Shown here piece after piece: positions 43,505 to 50,098 of a stretch of DNA of 64,000 bases. A program made the translations under genes and the position numbers. Source of the DNA: Lentzea guizhouensis (GTDB lineage: Bacteria; Actinomycetota; Actinomycetes; Mycobacteriales; Pseudonocardiaceae); assembly GCF_001701025.1 (NCBI RefSeq), contig NZ_CP016793.1, forward strand, positions 6,262,001 through 6,326,000, written 5' to 3'. The notes below the pieces were generated by a model that did not search any database, had not been told where the DNA came from, and saw nothing but the letters and a program-made list of their open reading frames with translations. Each line of letters opens with the position of its first letter. Positions within the stretch are counted from its first letter, which is position 1.

Positions 43505-44698
43505 ATGCGCGCGGCGGTCGCCCTGCGGGCCTGCGAGGTCCTGGCGGTGGTCACGGCGACGGGCGTGCGCGCGGTGTTCTCGCGCCGGCGCACGGACCTG
43601 CTGGCGGACGCGGTCGTGCGGCTCGGCCCGGCATTCCTGAAGGTGGCGCAGCTGCTGTCCACGAGGGTGGACGTGGTGCCACCGAAGGTGTGCCGGGCAC
43701 TGTCGCACGTGTACGACGATCTTCCGGTCGTCCCCGTGGACCAGGCGTGGCGGCGGTTTCCGGCACGGCTGCGGGACGACCTCGTGGCGCTGACGCCCAC
43801 CGCCGCCGGCAGCATCGCGTGCGTCTACCGCGGTGAGCTGCGCGACGGCGGACTCGTCGCGATCAAGGTGCGCCGGCCGGGCGTCGGCCGGATCGTCTCC
43901 CGCGACCTCGAGCTGCTGCGCGGCCTCGCCCGGCTCGCCGAGTCGTGGCGCCTGCTGGGCGGCATGCCCGTGGCCGACGTCGCCGGCGAGATCGCCGGGG
44001 CGGTCCGCCAGCAGCTCGACTTCGAGGCGGAAGCGGTCGCGTTGCGGGACCTGGGCGCGAACCTCGCCGCCGTTGCCGGAGTGCGGGTGCCCGAGGTGCG
44101 CGGCGAGTACTGCGGGCCCGGTGTGCTGGTCATGGAGCACGTACCGGACCTGCGCGCCGGAACCGTTGCCGCGCAGGCGAAGCGAGAAGCGACGCTCACC
44201 GCGTTGCGCGCCGTCTACCAGATGATCTTCCTGGACGGGCTGGTCCACTGCGACCTGCATCCCGGCAACCTCTACCCGATGCCGGACGGGTCCGCGGTGA
44301 TCGTCGACGCGGGCTTCTGCCGCCGGATGAGCGACGGCGGCCGGCGTGCGTTCGTGGAGTTCTTCTACCGGATGACCCGGGGCGACGGTGCCGCGTGCGC
44401 CGACGTCGTGCTCGCGACGGCCACCGCCACCGCCCGCTCGGACCGCGCGGGGTTCCGCGCCGCGATGATCGAGCTGGTGGAGTCCGCGACGCGCGACTCC
44501 GTCGCCGACTTCGACCTGGTGCCGTTCACCGTCCGGCTCTTCGCGGTGCAGCGCGAGCACGGGCTCGCGGCCGACCCGGCGTTCGTGTTCCCGATCCTCG
44601 CGCTCGTCGTCCTGGAGGGCACGTTGCGGGAGGTGTGCGCGGACGTGGACTTCCAGGCCGAGGCGCTGCCGTTCGTGTTGCGCGGCATGATGACCTGA
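43505..44698 (+). CDS. ABC1/AarF/UbiB-family atypical kinase (second copy)
   Basis: 397 residues, co-linear with the copy at 34096: L-G-P-A-F-L-K-V-A-Q-L-L-S-T-R, A-A-G-S-I-A-C-V-Y-R-G, V-A-I-K-V-R-R-P, D-G-L-V-H-C-D-L-H-P-G-N-L-Y and I-V-D-A-G-F. The K-x-G-Q Gly is Val here. No strong N-terminal transmembrane helix. Third gene of the P450 operon. The pair probably arose by duplication within the cluster or by separate acquisition. Confidence 0.88.
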   Translation: MRAAVALRACEVLAVVTATGVRAVFSRRRTDLLADAVVRLGPAFLKVAQLLSTRVDVVPPKVCRALSHVYDDLPVVPVDQAWRRFPARLRDDLVALTPTAAGSIACVYRGELRDGGLVAIKVRRPGVGRIVSRDLELLRGLARLAESWRLLGGMPVADVAGEIAGAVRQQLDFEAEAVALRDLGANLAAVAGVRVPEVRGEYCGPGVLVMEHVPDLRAGTVAAQAKREATLTALRAVYQMIFLDGLVHCDLHPGNLYPMPDGSAVIVDAGFCRRMSDGGRRAFVEFFYRMTRGDGAACADVVLATATATARSDRAGFRAAMIELVESATRDSVADFDLVPFTVRLFAVQREHGLAADPAFVFPILALVVLEGTLREVCADVDFQAEALPFVLRGMMT

Positions 44699-44700
44699 AC

Positions 44701-44734
44701 GGGCGGGCGGCGGAGGATGCTCCGCCGCCCGCCC
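44701..44734. terminator. strong bidirectional hairpin
   Basis: Perfect 15-bp stem GGGCGGGCGGCGGAG (44701-44715) and its complement (44720-44734) with a GATG loop, between the convergent stops at 44698 and 44745. No T-run. Confidence 0.75.
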
Positions 44735-44744
44735 GGGTCCGTGG

Positions 44745-45533
44745 TCAGGACCGCCGCTTCAGCTCGATCTTGAGCGTCCACGTGCCGACGAGGTAGTCGG
44801 TCGGTCCCTGGTAGACCTGCGGGAACCCGTACTGCGTCACGATGTCCGAGCGCGGGTGCGACACGGTGGTCAGGTCGGCGGCGCCGAAGACCACGTGCAG
44901 CTTCATGTCGTAGACGAACTGGACCTCGCCGCGCTCGCCCTGGTAGTAGCCGGTCGGCGTGATGACGCGGTGCAGCGGCGCCTTGGAGAGGTCGGGTACG
45001 ACCGCCGTCCTGACGTGGTCGACCTTGTCGCCCCAGTAGGCGTTGGTGACGTGCAGCTTGCCACCGCCGATGTCCTTGACCGACTGCTTGCCCTCGATCA
45101 CCCTGGCCGGCGCGCCCAGCCGCTGCACGGCGCGGGCGAGCTCCTTGTGGTCGGTGCCCCACCACAGCGGGAACGCGGTTCCCTGCGGCACGGGCTTGCC
45201 GTCCCTGGTCGCGAGGTTGACGCTGGCCATGGTGACCATCGTCGGGCGGCCGGGCTTGCCGTTCAGCGAGATCGACTTGCAGGCGTAGTCACCCATGAAC
45301 ACGTCGACCATGCCGCGTGCGTCGGGTGACTCCTGGGCCGTGTAGCGAGCGGGGATCAGCTTGCGGGCCTGGTCCAGGGTGATGCGCGTCCGCTCGGCGA
45401 ACTCGTAGCAGTCCTGGTCGGCCGTGATCACGACGGAGCCGCCGCGGTCGTCCGCGCCCGCCTCGACGGGAACGATCACCAGGGCGGTCGCCGCGATGAC
45501 CGCGGCCACGCCGCCAGAGAATCTGTTCACCAT
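44745..45533 (-). CDS. secreted protein of unknown function
   Basis: The 262-residue protein has a Sec signal peptide (G-G-V-A-A-V-I-A-A-T-A-L-V-I then A-G-A) and two Cys in the mature part (D-Q-D-C-Y and D-Y-A-C-K) that could form a disulfide. The rest is mostly beta. It lies directly downstream of, and co-directional with, the apoprotein gene (113-bp gap). A partner of the extracellular chromoprotein is possible; family not recognised. Confidence 0.65.
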   Translation of the reverse strand: MVNRFSGGVAAVIAATALVIVPVEAGADDRGGSVVITADQDCYEFAERTRITLDQARKLIPARYTAQESPDARGMVDVFMGDYACKSISLNGKPGRPTMVTMASVNLATRDGKPVPQGTAFPLWWGTDHKELARAVQRLGAPARVIEGKQSVKDIGGGKLHVTNAYWGDKVDHVRTAVVPDLSKAPLHRVITPTGYYQGERGEVQFVYDMKLHVVFGAADLTTVSHPRSDIVTQYGFPQVYQGPTDYLVGTWTLKIELKRRS

Positions 45534-45646
45534 TGTGTGCTTCTCCCGTCATTTATCGGAAATTGCGCAGAGCGTCTCTTTTTAGCAAGGGGCAGAGAAC
45601 GGCTGCTTCTCTCAGGTTGCGCGCAATGTCTGTGACGGTGCCGGAC

Positions 45647-46069
45647 TCAGCGGAAAGAAATGGCCACGCGGTTCAGTTCGGGGCCGGTGCCGACGCTCGC
45701 GCTGACAAAGCAGCCGGACGCCTGCGCGCAGTCGATCTGACCCGCGGGCTGGCCGTTCTCGTCGTACCCGGTGAAGGTGGTGCGCACGAGGAGCTGCGCC
45801 GAGACCGAGCCGGAGGCGTCCGCGACCGCCGAGACGACCTGGCCCTCGGCCCCGCTGCAGCGCAGCAGGCCGCCGATGGTGCCGCACTGGCTGATCCAGA
45901 CCTCGTCACCGGCCGCGAAGCCGCTGCCCCGCACGGTGATCTGCTGGCCGTCGATGAGGCCCGACGTGGGAGACGCGCTGATGGTCCCGGCGGAGGCGAG
46001 CGCGGGCGGGCCCGCGAACGCCAGCAGGACCGCGGCGACCGGTGCCGCGACGCGCAGAGCTGAACGCAT
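45647..46069 (-). CDS. enediyne apoprotein, neocarzinostatin/C-1027 family
   Basis: The 140-residue precursor has a signal peptide ending A-L-A-S-A and a mature part of about 112 residues. The mature part fits the neocarzinostatin fold: A-S-P-T-S-G-L-I-D-G-Q-Q-I-T-V-R-G-S-G-F, two Cys pairs (Q-C-G-T...L-R-C, and D-C-A-Q-A-S-G-C), S-A-Q-L-L-V-R-T-T-F-T-G-Y and the terminal G-P-E-L-N-R-V-A-I-S-F. The family binds and stabilises the nine-membered enediyne chromophore and carries it out of the cell. GGAGAGGA precedes the ATG. Next to the exporter genes. Among the clearest product-type signals in the window. Confidence 0.93.
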   Translation of the reverse strand: MRSALRVAAPVAAVLLAFAGPPALASAGTISASPTSGLIDGQQITVRGSGFAAGDEVWISQCGTIGGLLRCSGAEGQVVSAVADASGSVSAQLLVRTTFTGYDENGQPAGQIDCAQASGCFVSASVGTGPELNRVAISFR

Positions 46070-46113
46070 GAAGACAGTCCTCTCCTGTGGCAGGAATTGA
46101 GGGAGATTTCAGG

Positions 46114-46914
46114 TCAGCGGCTGACTGCTTTGTTGTACCGCTGAATGGCGAGCGGAACGAAGATGAGCATGATGACGACGATCCAGCCGACCGAGGCCAG
46201 TTCCGCGTTCTGCAGGGGCCACGCCCCGGGGGGCGGGGCGGCGGGGTTCACGTTGCCGAAGAGGTTCCGCGCGGCCTGGGTGACCGCGGAAATCGGATTC
46301 CACTCGGCGATCACGCGCAGCACTCCGGGCATCCGCTCGGTGCTGACGTAGGTGTTCGCGACGAACGACAGCGGCATGACGACCATGAAGCTCGCGTTGG
46401 TGACCATCTCCGGCGCGCGCACGGACAGGCCGACGACGGCCATAACCCACGACATGGCGTACCCGAACAGGAGCAGCAGCAGGAAGCCGGCGATCACCTC
46501 GAGCACCGACGTGTGCACGCGCCAGCCGATCAGCAGACCGGTGAGGGACATGACCAGCAACGCGAGGGCGTTGTTCATCAGATCGCTCGTCGTGCGGCCG
46601 ACGAGCACGGCGGAGCTGGAGATCGGCAACGTCCGCAGCCGGTCCATGATCCCGCGCTGGATGTCGTCGGCGAGCCCGCTGCCGGTCGTCACGACGTTGA
46701 ACGCGATGGTCTGGGTGAAGATGCCCGCGATCAGGAACTCGCGGTAGGAGAGCCCGGGAACCTCGATCGCGCTGCCGAACACGAACGCGAACAGCAGCAA
46801 CGACATGATTGGTCCCATGAGGGACGTCGTCAGCAGGTCGGGCACCCGCTTGATCTTGATCAGGTTGCGGTGGGTGAGCGCCACCCCGTCGCTCAGCGCG
46901 GCCCCCAGGCTCAT
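46114..46914 (-). CDS. ABC-2 type exporter permease (DrrB-like)
   Basis: The 266-residue protein has six hydrophobic segments and the ABC-2 signature region (G-S-A-I-E-V-P-G-L-S-Y-R-E-F-L-I-A-G-I, then P-L-S-F-V-A-N-T-Y-V). It overlaps the ATPase gene by 4 bp. With the ATPase it forms a daunorubicin-resistance-type exporter, probably for the enediyne or an intermediate. Confidence 0.9.
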   Translation of the reverse strand: MSLGAALSDGVALTHRNLIKIKRVPDLLTTSLMGPIMSLLLFAFVFGSAIEVPGLSYREFLIAGIFTQTIAFNVVTTGSGLADDIQRGIMDRLRTLPISSSAVLVGRTTSDLMNNALALLVMSLTGLLIGWRVHTSVLEVIAGFLLLLLFGYAMSWVMAVVGLSVRAPEMVTNASFMVVMPLSFVANTYVSTERMPGVLRVIAEWNPISAVTQAARNLFGNVNPAAPPPGAWPLQNAELASVGWIVVIMLIFVPLAIQRYNKAVSR

Positions 46915-47915
46915 CGGACCTGCTCCTTCTGCTTGGCGGGCTCCTGGCCGTTCTCCGAGACCACGTCCGGTGGTGCCTCCGCGGTGCGGCCGGTGAGGGT
47001 GAGGAACACGTCGTCCAGCGTCGGGCGGCGCAGACCGACGTCCGTGACCGCCACCGAGCCGTCGTAGAGGCGCTTGACCGCGTCCATGAGGACGCCGTCC
47101 GACGGCGTCACCGGAACGGTCAGCAGCTTGGCCTCGGTGTTGGCGGTGGGCTCTCCGGTCGCGATCGGCGTCAGCGCCTCGCGGGCCTTGCGCAGCTCGT
47201 CGGGGTGCGCGACCGAGACCTCCAGCCGGTCACCGCCGACCTCGACCTTGAGCTCCTCGGCGGTGCCGCCGGCGATCACCTTGCCGTGGTCCACGACCAC
47301 GATCCGGTCGGCGAGGCGGTCGGCCTCCTCCAGGTACTGGGTGGTGAGCAGCACCGTGGTGCCGCCCGCGACCAGCTCCTCGATGATGTCCCACGTCGTG
47401 TTGCGGCTGCGCGGGTCGAGGCCGGTGGTCGGCTCGTCCAGGAACAGCACCTTGGGCCGCACCACGAGCGCGCCCGCGAGGTCGAGCCTGCGCCGCATGC
47501 CGCCGGAGTAGCCCTTCACCGGACGGTCGGCGGCCTCGGTGAGGTCGAACTGCTCGAGCAGCTCACGGGCCCTCGCGGCGCCGTCGCGGCGGCCGAGGTG
47601 GTAGAGCTTCGCGACGAGCGCGAGGTTCTCGAACCCGGTGAGGTACTCGTCGACCGCCGCGTACTGCCCGGACACGCCGATCACCTTGCGCAGCGCCTTG
47701 CCCTGCTTCGCGGTGTCGAACCCGGCGACGGTGGCCTGCCCGCTGTCGGGCTTGATCAAGGTGGTGAGCACACGCACCGTGGTGGTCTTGCCGGCACCGT
47801 TGGGGCCGAGGAGCCCGAGGATCTTCCCTTCCGGTACCCGGAGGCTGAGCCCGTCGAGGGCCACCACCTCGCCGTATCTCTTGACCAGTTGCTCGGCCAC
47901 GATCGCGTCCGCCAT
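46911..47915 (-). CDS. ABC exporter ATPase (DrrA-like)
   Basis: The 334-residue protein has Walker A G-P-N-G-A-G-K-T-T-T, signature Y-S-G-G-M-R-R-R-L-D, Walker B V-L-F-L-D-E-P-T-T-G-L-D and the C-terminal DrrA-type extension of about 90 residues. It would energise the permease for self-resistance export. Its upstream region carries two palindromes (47963 and 47989), so expression is likely induced through the shared operator. Confidence 0.93.
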   Translation of the reverse strand: MADAIVAEQLVKRYGEVVALDGLSLRVPEGKILGLLGPNGAGKTTTVRVLTTLIKPDSGQATVAGFDTAKQGKALRKVIGVSGQYAAVDEYLTGFENLALVAKLYHLGRRDGAARARELLEQFDLTEAADRPVKGYSGGMRRRLDLAGALVVRPKVLFLDEPTTGLDPRSRNTTWDIIEELVAGGTTVLLTTQYLEEADRLADRIVVVDHGKVIAGGTAEELKVEVGGDRLEVSVAHPDELRKAREALTPIATGEPTANTEAKLLTVPVTPSDGVLMDAVKRLYDGSVAVTDVGLRRPTLDDVFLTLTGRTAEAPPDVVSENGQEPAKQKEQVR

Positions 47916-47962
47916 GTGGCGATTCCTCCCGGTCGGGCTCGTGCGCCCACCCTGTCCGATAT

Positions 47963-47977
47963 ATGCCTATTAGGCAT
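47963..47977. promoter_or_regulatory. palindrome ATGCCTATTAGGCAT upstream of the exporter
   Basis: Perfect 7+1+7 palindrome, 48 bp before the DrrA-like start. Its core TGCCTATTAGGCA differs from TGACTATTAGTCA only by one symmetric base pair of changes. It may be a second, weaker site or that of a related repressor. Confidence 0.6.
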
Positions 47978-47988
47978 AGTAGGGTAGC

Positions 47989-48001
47989 TGACTAATAGTC
48001 A
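47989..48001. promoter_or_regulatory. palindrome TGACTAATAGTCA upstream of the exporter
   Basis: Perfect 6+1+6 palindrome; with flanks it reads C-TGACTAATAGTCA-C, the same as the site at 31817 except for the centre base. Centre-to-centre spacing to the previous palindrome is 25 bp. Confidence 0.7.
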
Positions 48002-48135
48002 CAAGGCGCTTGCGCGCGGTGGTGGAGGTGGCGTGCCGATGAAGCAGTTCGGCCGGTACCGGAGATCTGCTTCCAGTGGTGTGGCGCAGAAAGTTGCCGG
48101 GGGAATTCGCGGTCAGACGGGTGCATCGTGGTGTC

Positions 48136-48176
48136 GCCCCCACGTCTTCATACTGGATGTATGGGGGCGTGGGGGC
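48136..48176 (+). other. long hairpin in the VOC-gene leader
   Basis: GCCCCCACG (48136-48144) pairs with CGTGGGGGC (48168-48176), with an inner CATAC/GTATG pair. It lies in the 387-bp gap between the exporter and the VOC gene; the gap holds no gene. Could be a leader structure, attenuator or terminator. Confidence 0.45.
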
Positions 48177-48268
48177 GGCGCCGCGAGGTGCCCTGCTGAG
48201 CGTGGATTACCTCGCCAAGGTTCTGAGTCGCGCCACTAGCATGGCGTCGTGGCCAGCCGCGGATGACA

Positions 48269-48288
48269 GACCGGTGCTCCGACCGGTC
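48269..48288 (+). promoter_or_regulatory. inverted repeat GACCGGT/ACCGGTC before the VOC gene
   Basis: 7-bp arms with a 6-bp spacer, immediately upstream of AAAGGAG and the ATG at 48303. Candidate operator or ribosome-site-masking hairpin. Confidence 0.45.
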
Positions 48289-48302
48289 GTAAAGGAGAAG
48301 AC

Positions 48303-48701
48303 ATGGAACGTGTCACGGGCATTGGCGGGGTGTTCTTCCGCGCCAAGGATCCGGCAGCCTTGAGCGAATGGTATGACAAGCACCTGGGCATCTATCTGAA
48401 GGACGACGACGACCCGTGGTGGCCCGACCGCGGGCCCACGTTCATCCAGCCCTTCCGCTCGGCCGAGGAGTTCTTCGGGATGCCCGAGCACCAGACGTCG
48501 ATGCTGAACTTCCGGGTGCGCGACCTCGACGCGATGCTGGCCCAGCTGCGCGAGCAGGGCGCCGACGTGGACGACCACATCTCGACGACGTCGGGTCCCG
48601 GCCGGTACGGCTGGGTCACCGACCCCGAGGGCAACCGCGTCGAGCTGTGGGAGCCCAGCCCGGACATGCTCGAAGAGCCGGCGCGGTACAAGAAGGACTG
48701 A
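48303..48701 (+). CDS. VOC (glyoxalase/bleomycin-resistance) protein
   Basis: 132 residues: G-I-G-G-V-F-F-R-A-K-D-P at the start, L-N-F-R-V-R-D-L-D-A-M-L in the middle and D-P-E-G-N-R-V-E-L-W-E-P near the end. Clear paralogue of the gene at 38559. The conserved Glu in V-E-L-W is the usual metal ligand. AAAGGAG ribosome site. Placed next to the exporter, it may protect the producer by binding or modifying the product; an ordinary glyoxalase-like enzyme is the alternative. Confidence 0.85.
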   Translation: MERVTGIGGVFFRAKDPAALSEWYDKHLGIYLKDDDDPWWPDRGPTFIQPFRSAEEFFGMPEHQTSMLNFRVRDLDAMLAQLREQGADVDDHISTTSGPGRYGWVTDPEGNRVELWEPSPDMLEEPARYKKD

Positions 48702-48708
48702 ACGGGTG

Positions 48709-48740
48709 GCGCCGGGAAGCCGTCACGGGCTTTCCGGCGC
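48709..48740. terminator. hairpin between convergent VOC and P450 genes
   Basis: GCGCCGGGAAGCC (48709-48721) with GGGCTTTCCGGCGC (48727-48740), 5-nt loop, small mismatches. Lies between stops at 48701 and 48750. Confidence 0.6.
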
Positions 48741-48749
48741 ACCTCCCGC

Positions 48750-49937
48750 TCACGCCAGTTTCGTCGTCACCGGAACGTTCCTCATGCCGAACGCCGTCTG
48801 CCACGGGTAGAACTCCGGGGTCACGGCGGGATTCAGCCGAATTTCCGAATAGCGGTCCAGCAGTTCGCCGAGTGAGATCTGCGCTTCGAGTCGCGCCAGT
48901 GCCGCGCCGAGGCAGTAATGCGGGCCGTGGCTGAACGCGATGTGCTCACTCGTGTCCCGGCGCACGTCGAATTTCGCGGCGTCGCTGAACGCCCGTTCGT
49001 CGCGATTGGCGGAGACTATCCAGCCGACGGCCGAGGACCCGGCGGGAATGGTCACGCCCTCGATGGTGACGTCCTGCTTGGTGATTCGGGCGACCTGGGC
49101 GAACGGGGTGCGGAACCGCAGCGCCTCCTCGACCACCGCGGGAACGACGGACCGGTCCTCGCGCACCAGTCGCAGCGCCTCCGGGTTCTCGTCGAGGGAC
49201 AGGATCGTGTTGCCGATCAGCAGCGTGCTGGTGATGTGGCCCGCCGACAGCACGATCGCCCCGAGCATCACGATCTCCGCGTCGCTCAGCCGCGCGCCGT
49301 CGACCTCGGCCGCGACCAGTGCGCTCACCAGGTCGTCCGCGGGCTTGCGCCGCCGGGCCTGCACGTACTCGAGCAGGTAGTCGGTGAGCGGGGACATGAC
49401 CGCCTCGAACTGCTCGGCGAGCGCGGGGTCGTTGGGGTCCTCGATGGAGACGGCGAGGATCCGGTCCGCGCACTCGGCGAAGTGGCTGCGGTCGCTCGAC
49501 GGCACCCCGAGCAGCTCGGCGATCACGATCACCGGCATCGGGTGGGCGAGCACCTCGGCGAGGTCGAACTCACCGCTCGCGCCGTCGAGGAGCTCCCTCG
49601 TCACCTCGCGGATGCGCGGTTCCAGCCGGGCGACGGTCCTGGGGGTGAACGCGACGGAGACCAGCCGGCGCAGGTTCCGGTGCTCCGGCGGGTCGAGCAT
49701 GGTCAGGTTGCCCATCGCCATCTCGCTGTCCATGCCGGTCGGCGTGGACGAGAAGGTCGCGTAGTCCGAGCAGAGCCGTTTCACGTGCTCGTGCCGGAAG
49801 AGGTGCCAGACGCCGTGCTGGTCCTGCCAGACCGGCTGCTCCTCGCGTTTGACGCGGAGCCACTCCTGGAACGGCCGCTCGCCCTCGCTCGACGGCGGGG
49901 GTGGTGCGCCGAGGTCTGTCTGCCGCGTTCCGGTCAT
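48750..49937 (-). CDS. cytochrome P450 (second copy, distinct subfamily)
   Basis: 395 residues: I-helix S-A-G-H-I-T-S-T, ExxR in E-E-A-L-R-F and the heme loop F-S-H-G-P-H-Y-C-L-G. The usual acidic residue after A-G-H is Ile, as in some P450s with altered oxygen activation. Operator palindrome at 49974 lies 37 bp upstream. Possibly an E7-like warhead oxidase or a peripheral-group hydroxylase. Confidence 0.92.
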   Translation of the reverse strand: MTGTRQTDLGAPPPPSSEGERPFQEWLRVKREEQPVWQDQHGVWHLFRHEHVKRLCSDYATFSSTPTGMDSEMAMGNLTMLDPPEHRNLRRLVSVAFTPRTVARLEPRIREVTRELLDGASGEFDLAEVLAHPMPVIVIAELLGVPSSDRSHFAECADRILAVSIEDPNDPALAEQFEAVMSPLTDYLLEYVQARRRKPADDLVSALVAAEVDGARLSDAEIVMLGAIVLSAGHITSTLLIGNTILSLDENPEALRLVREDRSVVPAVVEEALRFRTPFAQVARITKQDVTIEGVTIPAGSSAVGWIVSANRDERAFSDAAKFDVRRDTSEHIAFSHGPHYCLGAALARLEAQISLGELLDRYSEIRLNPAVTPEFYPWQTAFGMRNVPVTTKLA

Positions 49938-49973
49938 GCGCTCGCTCCCCGTGGTCGCGCTGCGAGATCCGTA

Positions 49974-49986
49974 TGACTAAAAGTCA
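49974..49986. promoter_or_regulatory. palindrome TGACTAAAAGTCA upstream of the P450
   Basis: Part of the perfect 7+3+7 palindrome TATGACT-AAA-AGTCATA (49972-49988). One mismatch from TGACTAATAGTCA. Confidence 0.68.
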
Positions 49987-50098
49987 TATCACGCCGCGCC
50001 CGTCCTCGCACGTGAGTTCGCGCAACCAGCGAGAAGTCCCGGACCGCCGCCCTTGTTCACAGTGGATCTCGGGTCAGCTGACGAGAGGGAGAGCGCGG

